DNA of 64,000 bases from Pegoplata infirma (Eukaryota; Arthropoda; Insecta; Diptera; Anthomyiidae), in the NCBI GenBank assembly GCA_963921195.1, contig OY992536.1, forward strand, positions 93,353,007 through 93,417,006, written 5' to 3'. The translations under genes were made by a program, and so were the position numbers. Positions 12,201-20,808 of the stretch are shown here, in pieces. A model generated the notes under the pieces. The model searched no databases. It was not told the DNA's origin and worked only from the letters and a program-made list of their open reading frames with translations. Position 1 is the stretch's first letter; each line of letters opens with the position of its first letter.

Positions 12201-13152
12201 CAATTTACCATGTTCACACTACAAGAACTTACCATGGTAAGTTGAGATGATTTTGCAATTTTTCTTTATGCTAGTACAATTTGAGATGATTTTGTAAATC
12301 ACTGTGTGATTTTGTTCAAAGGAAAATCACATAGTGATTTTAAAATCACGCTAGTCTGTATACAGTATAAGTTGAGATGATTTTGCAATATGGAGTTCAC
12401 ACTAGCGACCTTAAACAAGTTGTTCAACAAAACACCAGTAGCAGAATAAAAACGTAATGGACACAGAACAAAGACTTTTTTAAACATCTCACTCTTAAAC
12501 ACTTCAAAACAGCAAGTGTGAACGCCGTATAAATAACTATGTGATTTTGTTCAATTATCAAGTTACATAATTATCCATTACCATATAGTGTCATTTTATG
12601 GTAATTGAATAATGAGCTAACGATGACGATTGACGATTATCAAGTTACATAATTAGCCCCCTGTATACAGTATAACACTTCTTTATTGAAAATTTATTTC
12701 GGAATGTATTTGACGTTCAAAATTTTTCACAAGGGGAGAAAAAAGAGAGAATCAAATTTTAGTGAGGTTTTTGTAGTTTTACTATTTTTTTATCAAAATG
12801 ATTTTGCTAATATTTCTAGAATTTTTTGCAGCCTCTATCTACAACTGGAGTTTTTTTTTGATAATTTTTTTTTTTTTGCTAGTTTAAGAAACTTTTTTGT
12901 TTTCTTGATTGTGGTTAACCAAAATTAATAAAATTTTTATATAAAAAACAATAAATTTACAAAACTACAACTTACTTTTTTGTATCCAAATCCATTAAAT
13001 GATCATGATCTATAAATTTTGTAAACAAATTTTTTAACGATAATTATCAAATTTTGTTGTTATATTTTTTTTTTATTTAAATCGATTTTATACTTACATT
13101 CATATTTTATTTTTGGTACAATAATTTCCTCATGCCTATATTTTACTTCCAT
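6281..13152 (-). CDS. Diverged archease paralogue, intact frame, large second intron
   Basis: Exons 13098-13152, 12976-13009 and 6281-6674 give a 160-residue frame. Exon 1 is 55 bases, as in the canonical gene at 1990-2599, and both introns fall at the same phases, so the two are tandem duplicates. Exon 3 aligns along its length (W-G-S-T-L-K-Q-S-F-E-Q-C-G, L-L-Y-R-F-L-D-E-L, C-R-C-Y-G-E). Key sites have changed: L-D-H-T-A-D became H-D-H-L-M-D with three extra residues after it; K-H-P-Q-G-T-E-V-K-A became K-H-T-E-A-I-K-I-K-E; and the C-terminal I-I-D-I became V-N-F-L-L, removing the family's terminal metal-binding Asp. The frame has no stop or frameshift despite this drift. It may be a catalytically impaired but retained protein, or a recent loss of constraint. 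Intron 2 (6675-12975) is 6.3 kb of transposons; intron 1 is 88 bases. Confidence 0.82.
6740..7375. other. AT-rich intron DNA with TTAATTAAAAA runs
   Basis: Inside intron 2 of the archease paralogue. From about 7010 to 7340 the sequence is almost entirely A/T, with repeated TTTAATTAAAAA and AATTAAAA motifs. No gene or transposon end is recognised. Confidence 0.5.
7374..7490. mobile_element. TTATTCATAATA inverted-repeat element, intact copy
   Basis: Uninterrupted relative of the nested copy at 3127-6175: ends CTTATTCATAATAC and GTTTTATGAATAATC, with inner inverted arms of the GTAGGTTTATTTGACA type. Non-coding, about 113 bases. Confidence 0.65.
7686..8299. mobile_element. Left-truncated copy of the CACTCA/TTATGTTAGT palindromic family
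   Basis: Shares AAAGTCAGTTGTTTTTGTATG, a TAACTAACA motif and the right end ACATAATATTTTGAGTGT with the copies at 19615-20169 and 25486-26057. About 75 bases of the left end are missing. A segment of about 125 bases (7812-7935) is duplicated in tandem (7950-8055). Confidence 0.7.
8703..9637. mobile_element. Cluster of 141-bp TAYGGMRTTCACACT elements
   Basis: About eight full or partial copies lie head-to-tail and head-to-head here, some inverted. Each complete copy begins near TACGGCGTTCACACTTGCTG, continues through GAGATGTTTAAAAAAGTC, and ends GTCGCAAGTGTGAACTCCATA. Clean single copies elsewhere (9850-9990, 10367-10507, 12389-12529) are all exactly 141 bases. Apparent short reading frames in this cluster are repeat translations, not genes. 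Confidence 0.75.
9638..9765. mobile_element. TACCAAATTC element, 3-bp TTA TSD, inserted in a 141-bp element
   Basis: Ends TACCAAATTCACATTCATTT and the inverse GAATGCGAATTTGGTA, flanked by TTA on both sides (9635-9637 and 9766-9768). It splits a 141-bp family member. Interior repeats AAACATGTTTAAG are palindromic. The 3-bp TTA target is typical of PIF/Harbinger. A second copy is at 63737-63985. Confidence 0.8.
9850..9990. mobile_element. 141-bp TACGGCGTTCACACT element, TAA TSD
   Basis: Complete copy bounded by TAA on both sides (9847-9849 and 9991-9993). Ends TACGGCGTTCACAC and GTGTGAACTCCATA are imperfect inverse repeats. Non-coding; PIF/Harbinger-like by target size. Confidence 0.8.
10367..10507. 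mobile_element. 141-bp TACGGCGTTCACACT element, TAA TSD
   Basis: Complete copy bounded by TAA at 10364-10366 and 10508-10510, inserted into degenerate 35-bp minisatellite-like DNA (10000-10620). Same length and ends as the copy at 9850. Confidence 0.8.
10620..11340. other. AT-rich intron DNA, no element recognised
   Basis: Part of the archease paralogue intron. Contains degenerate runs of AAAATATTT and CAAAAAGACTCAAAAA-type motifs. No coding frame or terminal repeat pair was found. Confidence 0.4.
11345..11620. mobile_element. Inverted pair of TACCCTATTCACACT elements
   Basis: Two copies lie back to back, separated by TAA. The right one (11480-11620, 141 bases) has ends TACCCTATTCACACTTAC and the inverse, with TAA at 11477-11479 and 11621-11623. 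The left one (about 11345-11476) is in opposite orientation with a worn outer end. Interiors share TTTTTAGCAGCAATATTTTT. A miniature relative is at 47695-47749. Confidence 0.75.
11769..12370. mobile_element. Three GCCATGTTCACACTACAAG elements and a nested GGGGG-end palindrome
   Basis: Copies of the 165-base family at 11769-11934 (+), 12081-12207 (-) and 12208-12370 (+). Between the first two lies a distinct palindromic element (about 11939-12078). Its ends GGGGGCTAATTATGTAAC and the inverse match for about 34 bases, including TTGATAGTCGTCAATCG. A partial copy of the latter is at about 12552-12664. Confidence 0.75.
12389..12529. mobile_element. 141-bp TATGGAGTTCACACT element
   Basis: Complete 141-base copy inside a damaged 165-base family member. 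Right flank TAA; left flank CAA, one base off the usual target. Confidence 0.75.
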
Positions 13153-13636
13153 TATTATTTGGTTGATGCTAAGCTCTTAAAGTTAATGAAACATTATTAA
13201 AAAATACATCCATAAAGTTATAAAACACAAATTCAAAACATTTCTATTTGAAGTGGCTGTAGTAAATGACGAATCAAATCATATGTTTGTCGATAACAAT
13301 CATATGTTAAAAAAAAACTGTAATAGAATAAAAAAAATAAGTGTAAAGAAATCAGGAAACGGATATGAATATTTAAAATAATATTTGTTCCGTTATTTTT
13401 AAATGTCTTTCTAATTTAACATTTTAAAACTTATAAAATATTACTCAGAATCTAAAAAAAATAAGAAAATATGAAAAATAAAAATAAATCTATGAGAACT
13501 AAACACAGCAAACAACATTTGAACCAAAAAAACCTGATAGAAAATTTAGTGGAAATTTTGTTAATTATCACGATTTGTAAATTGTAGAGAATTGTTTTTC
13601 CGGAAAAATGTTTCAGAATCTGAGATTTTTCCTAAA
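13153..13636. other. Upstream region of the archease paralogue
   Basis: AT-rich DNA immediately 5' of the minus-strand start at 13152. It presumably includes the promoter, but no specific site can be defended. No gene is seen. Confidence 0.35.
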
Positions 13637-13897
13637 GCCATGTTCACACTACAAGAACTCACCGTGGTAAGTTGAGATGATTTTGCAATTTTTCTTTATG
13701 CTAGTACAATTTGAGATGATTTGTAAATCACTATGTGATTTTGTTCAAAGGAAAATTACATGGTGATTTTAAAATCACGCAAGTCTGTATACAGTATAAG
13801 GCCATGTTCACACTACAAGAACTTACCATGTTAAGTTGAGATGATTTTGCAATTTTCTTTATGCTAGTACAATTTGAGATGATTTTGTAAATCACTA

Positions 13898-15813
13898 CAC
13901 AGTAAAAAGTTTTGGGTTAAATTTAAAACCTATCGGAACATATTTTAAACCACCTTGGAATTAAATTGAAAGTTAAATCTGAAATGGTTTATATGTTAAG
14001 CCATATAGGAATTAAAAATTTGTTTTTCTTTATGTTATTTCTTTTAGTTTTATTTTAATGCCAAAAAATAATTAAATTTCTCTCTTAAAAAACTAATAAA
14101 AAATAAACGTCAAACGTCATCAACAATTGTATTTCATCAAGTTTAAAATAAACACTGAACAAGGAATTGAAAACAGCTGTTGTATTGAGTGAGCAAAAAA
14201 AAATTATTCATTCAATGAAAGTGTGGCAAAATGTTTGCAATGTACGCATTGGCGTAGGAAGCCAACATTTCTGGGGGGGCTAAAGCCCCCTAGATTTTTT
14301 TTAATTTTTTGGTATTTTTTTTTTTAATAGAAAAACCTAGGCCTATTCCTGAAGCGTTCCCTTTAACATGCGTCTAGGTGTCCTAGAAACGAATGCCCCC
14401 CGAAAGCGGTAAAAAATTTATATTTTTTTTTTTTAAATTTTGATTCTGTAGATTTTTCGGAAATTTAGAACTCCTAGATATGTTTTGAGAATTTATGATT
14501 TTTCATGTTTTTCCTATAGTAAAATCATTAGATGACTAGGATTTTTTTTAAGAAAAAGTTCTGATGATTGCAAAAGTTGATGATTATTAGTCAAAATTCT
14601 CAGGTTCTTTCTTTCAATAACTTTTGTCTATAAAAAAACCCCTTAGAATTCAGAAACTTTTTTAAGTCAAAGAAGTTAAAATGTTTTCCTGAAGGCAAAA
14701 CCCTAAGATTCGGTAAAGTTTTTTATTACTGACAAAAACATCAGATTCATATGAAAACTTTTTTCAATAATTCAGACTATTTTTCAATGGGAAAAACTAT
14801 TAGATCTTATATAATAATCATTACGAGTCCTTAAGACTCATTGAATAATCATAACGAGTCCTAAAGACTCATTACATATTATTATTAATTATTGTTGCAA
14901 AAATTAATGAAATCATTAAATTATTTAAAAAAAAATTGTGAATGATTAGAATTCTGGGGGGGGCTAAAATTATTCTGGGGGGGGCTAAGCCCCCCCCAGA
15001 CAGGGCTATCTACGCCTATGAATGTACGGAAAAATAAAAATTTATAGATAATTTTATGTTATCAAAATTTGTGATCCAGAAAGTGAAGTTTTGATTCCGA
15101 CCGGAATATAATTATCAAGTAAGTATTGACGACAAACGTTTTGCAATCGTTTTTAATTAATTTTTGTTTAACCTTACTTTTAGACCAGCTGAATCTTAAA
15201 GCAGAAGACAGAGACTGGAATTTTTGATCGGGCAGTACATTCATTAACTTTGAAAACCTTCCATAAATAATTAATTACACAATACTGATCCAGCAGCTGC
15301 TTTTGTTTCTTTTTGATGGAACGACATCAACAAACCGTGCCGAAATTGATTTGGAAGACCCCCAGGAATGATTTCGTAATATAGAAGAATTATCACTTAT
15401 CCATGTAGTTTTACTGAGTTTGGGTGAAAAATGCATCAACATTCCTCTTCATTTTAACTTTATTCAGGTATTTGATCTGTATTTTAAGTCTTCTTATTTA
15501 TTCAATACACAAAAATATTAAAAAAAACATAACCTTTTGTTTTATTTATTTTTTGGTACATTTTATGAAAGGGGTACTAATTTTAGTCCTGCCTAGATTA
15601 AAATTAACACCCGTTTAGGTATACAATTGTTTACATTAATAAGACTATTTGGGAATTATTTTAACACCAAAAAAAAGGTTAAAAAGCCACTCTCTCACTC
15701 TCTTTTTATCTCTTTAAAAGTACACTTTTAAAAGAATAAATTTAATTCTTTTTGTCTTTGATATATATACACACCAGCTAGGAATTAAAATTAACCCAAA
15801 ACTTTTTACTGTG
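13898..15813. mobile_element. TA-flanked element with CACAGTAAAAAGTTTTGGG ends
   Basis: Ends CACAGTAAAAAGTTTTGGGT and the exact inverse, with TA at 13896-13897 and 15814-15815. It is inserted into a 165-base family member: the sequence AATCACTA|TGTGATTTT resumes on the other side. It carries the hAT element at 14247-15020. The right half (15060-15620) has splice-like signals and short open stretches but no recognisable transposase. Tc1/mariner-like by target. Confidence 0.8.
14247..15020. mobile_element. hAT-type element, CATWGGCGTAG ends, TSD aatgtacg
   Basis: Ends CATTGGCGTAGGAAGCC and, inverted, CATAGGCGTAGATAGCC, flanked by the identical 8-mer aatgtacg (14239-14246 and 15021-15028). Just inside each end is a C-rich palindrome (CTGGGGGGGCTAAAGCCCCC). 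Non-coding, 774 bases. A second copy, TSD tttccatc, spans 20809-25300 with an insertion. Confidence 0.9.
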
Positions 15814-15889
15814 TATGTGATTTTGTTCAAAGGAAAATCACATAGTGATTTTAAAATCACGCTAGTCTGTATACAGTATAAGATAAAAT

Positions 15890-16940
15890 GTCTTTAAATT
15901 ATACAATTTTTCTAAAGAAAAAATATCTCAGAATCTGAGAATTTTTATTATAGAAAAATGTCTCAGAACCATAGAATTTTTCTAGAATCTGAGAATTTTT
16001 CAATAGAGTCATCTGAGAATCTTAAAATATTTCTATAGAAAAATTGTTTCAGAATATGATAGTTTTTCTAAAAAAAAAAAATCTATAGAAAAGATGTTTT
16101 AGAATCTGAGAATTTTTCTATAGAAAAAATTTTTCAGAATATGAGATTTTTACTTAAGATCGTGAGAATTTTTCTATCGAAAAAATTTCTCAGAATCTAA
16201 GAATTTTTCTATAGCAAAAATGTCTCAAATCTGAGAATTTTTCTATAGAAAAAATGTCTCGGAATCTGAGAATTTTTCTGTAGAAAAAATGGGTCAAAGT
16301 CTGAGAATTTTTCTAAAGAAAAATTCTCTCAGAATCTGAGAATTTTTCTGTAGAAAAAATGTCTCAAAGTCTGAGAGTTTTTCTATAGAAAAAATGTCAC
16401 AAAATCTGACAATTTTTCTCTAGAAAAAATATCTTAGAATCTGAGAACTTTTATACAGAAAAAATCTCTCAGAATCTGTGAATTTTTCTATAGAAAAAAT
16501 GTCTCAGAATCTGAGAATTTTTCTATAGAAAAAATGTCTCAGAATCTGAGAATTTTTCTATAGAAAAAATGTCTCAAAATCTGAGAATTTTTCTATAGAA
16601 AAAATGTCTCAGAATCTGAGAATTTTTCTATAGAAAAAATGTCTCAGAATCTGAGAATTTTTCTATAGAAAAAATGTCTCAGAATCTGAGAATTTTTCTA
16701 TAGAAAAAATGTCTCAGAATCTAAGAATTTTTCTATAGCAAAAATGTCTCAAATCTGAGAATTTTTCTATAGAAAAAATGTTTTAGAATCTGAAAGTTTT
16801 TCTATACAAAAAATCTCTCAGAATCTGAGAATTTTTCTATAGAACAAATGCCTCAGAGTCTGACAATTTTTCTATAGAAAAAATTTCTCAGAATCTGAGA
16901 ATTTTTCTATATAAAAAATCTCTCAGAATCAGGGAATAGT
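15890..16940. repeat. 35-bp self-complementary minisatellite, array A
   Basis: About thirty tandem units of 35 bases. Each unit consists of two short palindromes, TCTCAGAATCTGAGA and TTTTTCTATAGAAAAA, joined by a few bases. Central units (16490-16740) are nearly identical and outer units are degenerate, as expected from unequal crossing-over. Arrays B and C are at 38185 and 40990. Confidence 0.9.
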
Positions 16941-17929
16941 CCTATAAATCTGGCGTCCCCATTGGCGCCTAATTCTGAATTTAAATTTTTCATTCCCGAA
17001 ATTTTATAAATGCACATATCTCGGTAAATACAAGATAGAGAGAAACGGACAAAAGTTAGGATCAAAACCTATGGCTACCCTTACAGAACCCAAAGGGGTC
17101 TGAAGCCAACGGCGTCTGCACCCATGGGGTCCGAACGCCAGGCGGTCTGGACCCAATCTAGGTCTCAAACGTATATAAATCAAATTCCAATAAAATATTT
17201 CCCATTTTCTTGTCAATTGTTTAGTTACAACAAGAATTATTTTGAAGAACTACTCGCAACTTTGGATGATGTTAAGTATTATCTGTAGAGTCGATACTAA
17301 TGTTGTCAATTATTCGACTTTTAACTTTGTTCGAGTATTTCAAATAATTGTTTTTGTTCGTTCGATCAAACGATTAAATCTAAAAAATTATTCGATTAAT
17401 CGATGAGAATAACGAATAAAACAAGTGGTAAAAAAAGAATATATTTATTAAGCTTTAAGTTTTTGAAATTGGGGGATTCGGCGGGGGACGTTGGATAACA
17501 CCTTTTCCCTCTTTACACTCAAAATAATACATTAGTAGATTTACTAATTTTTTTTTTGCTAATGCTGGTTAGCTAACTTTTAGCAAATTTTTAGTTGAGA
17601 TTAGCATGTTAGCAAAAATATCTTGTAAACTTCATTTAGCGCATTAGCAATTTTAAACAAAATTTAAACTAATTTTTTTTGCTAGATTTAAAATTGAGTT
17701 GACCAAATTTTTACAAGCTTTTTTGCTAATATTAGCAAAATAAATAGTAAATTTTTTTTTATTTTCAGAAAACTTAAAATGGCGCTATCTCGGAAACTAA
17801 GCCAGATAGAGCAAAATGGAGGCCATTTTTGGTTCTTAGAATCTCCATAGTATCGCTGGTCCTCTTCACATGTGTGGACCCTAATAGGCCCTAACTTTGG
17901 ATCCAAAAAAGTTAGCATTTTTTAAAATT

Positions 17930-19580
17930 CTCATATCTCGGTAAATATTGCCGACACAACAAAAAATAGTCAAAAGCTCTCCGAGTAATATTTTTAAAGT
18001 TATCGAGTTTTTTAATTCTCAAGACCCCAGTGGTCCCCTATAATCACGTATCTCAAAAACTAAGCAAGGTAGAGCGAAACGGACACAAATTTTGGATCAA
18101 AAACTATGACGATCTTTAAGGAACCCTTCTAGGTCTAGGCCCATCGGGGTCTGGACCTATACTTTTTAAAAAAAAAATTCCGCAAAAAAAAAAATTTGGA
18201 AAAAAAAAATCCGCAATTTTTTTTTTTTTTTGTTTGTCAAAAAATATGTTCGTACTTGTTTAAATACCATTTGGTGTTCAATTATGTTCACATACGTCAA
18301 CCAGCAGCCGAATTAAAGCGTTTTGTATTTTTAGGTTATGTTGAATATACTAAAATTTTTGAGGTGTCTTTGCATTTTCGTTCATAAATTTTGAACCGCT
18401 GAACCTATATCGCTCAAATGCAATACCAAACTTCTCGGGAGAACTTGCAATGAATATGTTAAGTTTCAGTCATATCCGTGTAGTATTTTGGTCGTGATCA
18501 CCATTTCCACAGACAGACAGACGGACATCGCTAGAATGTCTTAAAATCGATCGGGGATCATGATTATATATACTTTATGGGTCCCAGACCGATATTTCGA
18601 TGAGTTACAAACGGAATCACAAACTTAGATATACCCTCTATCACTAACAAGGGAAGTCTCCCTAGTGTCACCCGCGGATCTTTATGGAATTGGTTTTATT
18701 TTGTAGATCAGAAAAAATAAAGGGACACGTATTTTTTTTAGCGGCCCAAATTCATATTTAGGGGGTAAAAAGGAGGGGGAAGACAAGTCCATTTTTCAGT
18801 TTTTTTCGTTTATCTCCTATATTATGCAAAGAAACCTAAGCTGTGTTTTGCAATCATTTGGATTAGGATTTACCATACAATATGTGTACTTAATAAATAT
18901 TATTATTATAAAAGATTAGTACACATTTGACTCTCCCTGTTGTGGAATGTATTTTATACAGAGCTTTTGTAATATTCTTATAGCATACTTTAAGGGCGCA
19001 CAATAAATATCCCCATCAAATCATGCAGGAAGTAAAAGCTCTTTTGTTTAAAACTTTCATTATTTGAACTTTTTAGCATTTTTAAAGCACACTTTTGGGG
19101 TAATATTAGAAAATGTACTTAATAAGTACATATAATTGAAAAACACAACACTAGTCATGTTACACACCAAATGAAAGGTCTTTGGAAAACCTATCTACGT
19201 GTGCTAAGAACGTGTCCAAACATGCACAACTTTTCGTCATATTGAGTAAAATACCAAAATTTTAGGACATTTTTGTTAATAAGTCGAAAAATATTAACTT
19301 CTGTGGCCCGATGTTAGCACCACGAGATAGGTATTTTAAATACCTTTAATCTGATACCACACATGCCTATATTAATTTTGTTTAAGTAGGCGTAAATCGT
19401 AAGAAACTGAAAAAGGTCAATTTCCCCCCATACAAATCGACGCCCCCTAAAAATGAGTTTGGGCCGCTAAAAAAAAATACGTGTCGAATTAATTTTTGTT
19501 CTTAACAGCATATCCAAATTTCATGAAGATCGGAGGGTGACACCAGGGAGACTTCCCTTGTAAGTGGAGGGTATAAAAAC
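17930..19580 (+). repeat. GGAGGGTATAAAA-family dispersed repeat, interrupted
   Basis: Contains the family landmarks in order: ACGGACATCGCTAGAATG, an AATATATACTTTATGG segment, GATATTTCGATGAGTTAC, then ATACCCTCTATCACTAA and GGAGGGTATAAAA. It is split just before the last part by the element at 18648-19560. The uninterrupted junction is preserved at about 35270-35298. Long non-coding repeats with these landmarks occur in other flies; no class is assigned. Confidence 0.6.
18648..19560. mobile_element. CAAGGGAAGTCTCCCT element, 3-bp TAA TSD
   Basis: Ends CAAGGGAAGTCTCCCTAG and the inverse, continuing GTGTCACCC, with TAA at 18645-18647 and 19561-19563. The empty site is seen in the related repeat at about 35276. 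913 bases with a palindromic tendency and no clear frame. The TAA/TTA target suggests PIF/Harbinger or Chapaev3-like. Confidence 0.8.
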
Positions 19581-19614
19581 GTTGTTTTTCTGGTGGTGTT
19601 TTAGTACTTTAATG

Positions 19615-20169
19615 CACTCAGAAAATTATGTAAGTTACTACATGTTAGTTGTTTGTATATTTTACAGTAGTAAGTTGTTTTTAACTACAAAGTCAGTTAT
19701 TTTTGTATGAAAAATATCAAACAACTATTTCTGTTAGTTATTTTGAGTCGTTTTTTTGAATAACTAACAAAAAAGTACTGTAATGTAGTAACAGTTATTT
19801 AAAGTAGTTAATTTTATTTTTTTATCTCTGAAAAAATATTCCAAAAAAAATTAATAAATTTTCGTTTTTTTTATTTTTCACAAATTTTTTAAAAAAAAAC
19901 TTTGAAAAAATTTGGTCTTCAATTTTTTTTCTGAAAAATTTTTTGAAAAAAAAATTATATATTGTTTATTTTATTTTTACTACATATTAGTTGTTTTGAC
20001 TACAAATGTTAGTAATTTTTACTACATAAGTCAGTTGTTTTTTGTCAGTTAAAATAACTAACATTGTTAGTTGATTTAACTGAAAAAGTAGTTGACCCCA
20101 AAACAACTAACAAAGTAGTTATTTTAACTGACATTTTCAGTTGATTTTACTAACATAATTTTTTGAGTG
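19615..20169. mobile_element. CACTCAGAAAATTATGT palindromic element, full length
   Basis: Ends CACTCAGAAAATTATGTAAG and, inverted, CACTCAAAAAATTATGTTAG. The interior carries TAGTTGTTTTGACTAC and TAACTAACA motifs. About 555 bases, non-coding. The outer flanks read TG on both sides, so the presumed 2-bp target is not TA. Confidence 0.7.
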
Positions 20170-20808
20170 TGGGTGACATTTTTCCCCTCGTCCGATTTTG
20201 TCTCCGAACTTAACTAGCCTATGACCAGAAGACATAAACGTGCCTAACTTCAGAAGTATAGCACTTATATTGAGGACTATATCGTGCCCTCCACAGACGG
20301 ACGGACTGACGGACATCGCTAGAATGTGTTATAATTGATCACTGATCAAAAATATATTTATAAAAAAATAATTGTTCGATTAATTGACATAAATTAATCG
20401 ATTTATTCGTTATTCGAAAATCGTCATTTTTAAATTAATCGAACAAGAGTTTGGTTTTGATTGATCGATTAATCAAATTATTCTTAATCGGTTGACAACT
20501 CTAGTCGATACCTAAAGAAAACGGGATTTTTACCAGGATACTGCGAGACTTTATGCCCTGGTCTAATAGTGAATAAATTACAAATTTTGGGGTGGTCAGC
20601 AAATTCCACCGACTAAAATAAAAAAAAAACCAATGGATATCCAAAACAGTATGAAGCTACGGCTAATAAGTTTACTCTTTCCTAAACTAAACTCGCAATT
20701 GCGAAAAAAAATTAAAAAAAAATCCTTTGGGGATCCTGGAAAAGCTGGTCACCGCAATGCCCAACCGACTTTATGAAGTGGTTTCAAATGTAGGACATCC
20801 TTTCCATC

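Larger units (their letters stand above)
17298..20503. mobile_element. hAT-type element, GTTGTCAA ends, TSD gtcgatac, heavily invaded
   Basis: Left end TAATGTTGTCAATTATTCGA, right end inverse TAGAGTTGTCAACCGATTAA. The 8-mer gtcgatac flanks both sides (17290-17297 and 20504-20511). The original ends are rich in ATTCGATTAATCGA-type repeats. Inside are part of a GGAGGGTATAAAA repeat, the TAA-flanked element at 18648 and the palindromic element at 19615. Confidence 0.85.

Noticed and set aside
8993..12502. Short frames repeating M-F-K-S-E-M-F-K-K-V-F-V-L-C-P
   Set aside because: They are conceptual translations of the 141-bp miniature element in both orientations.
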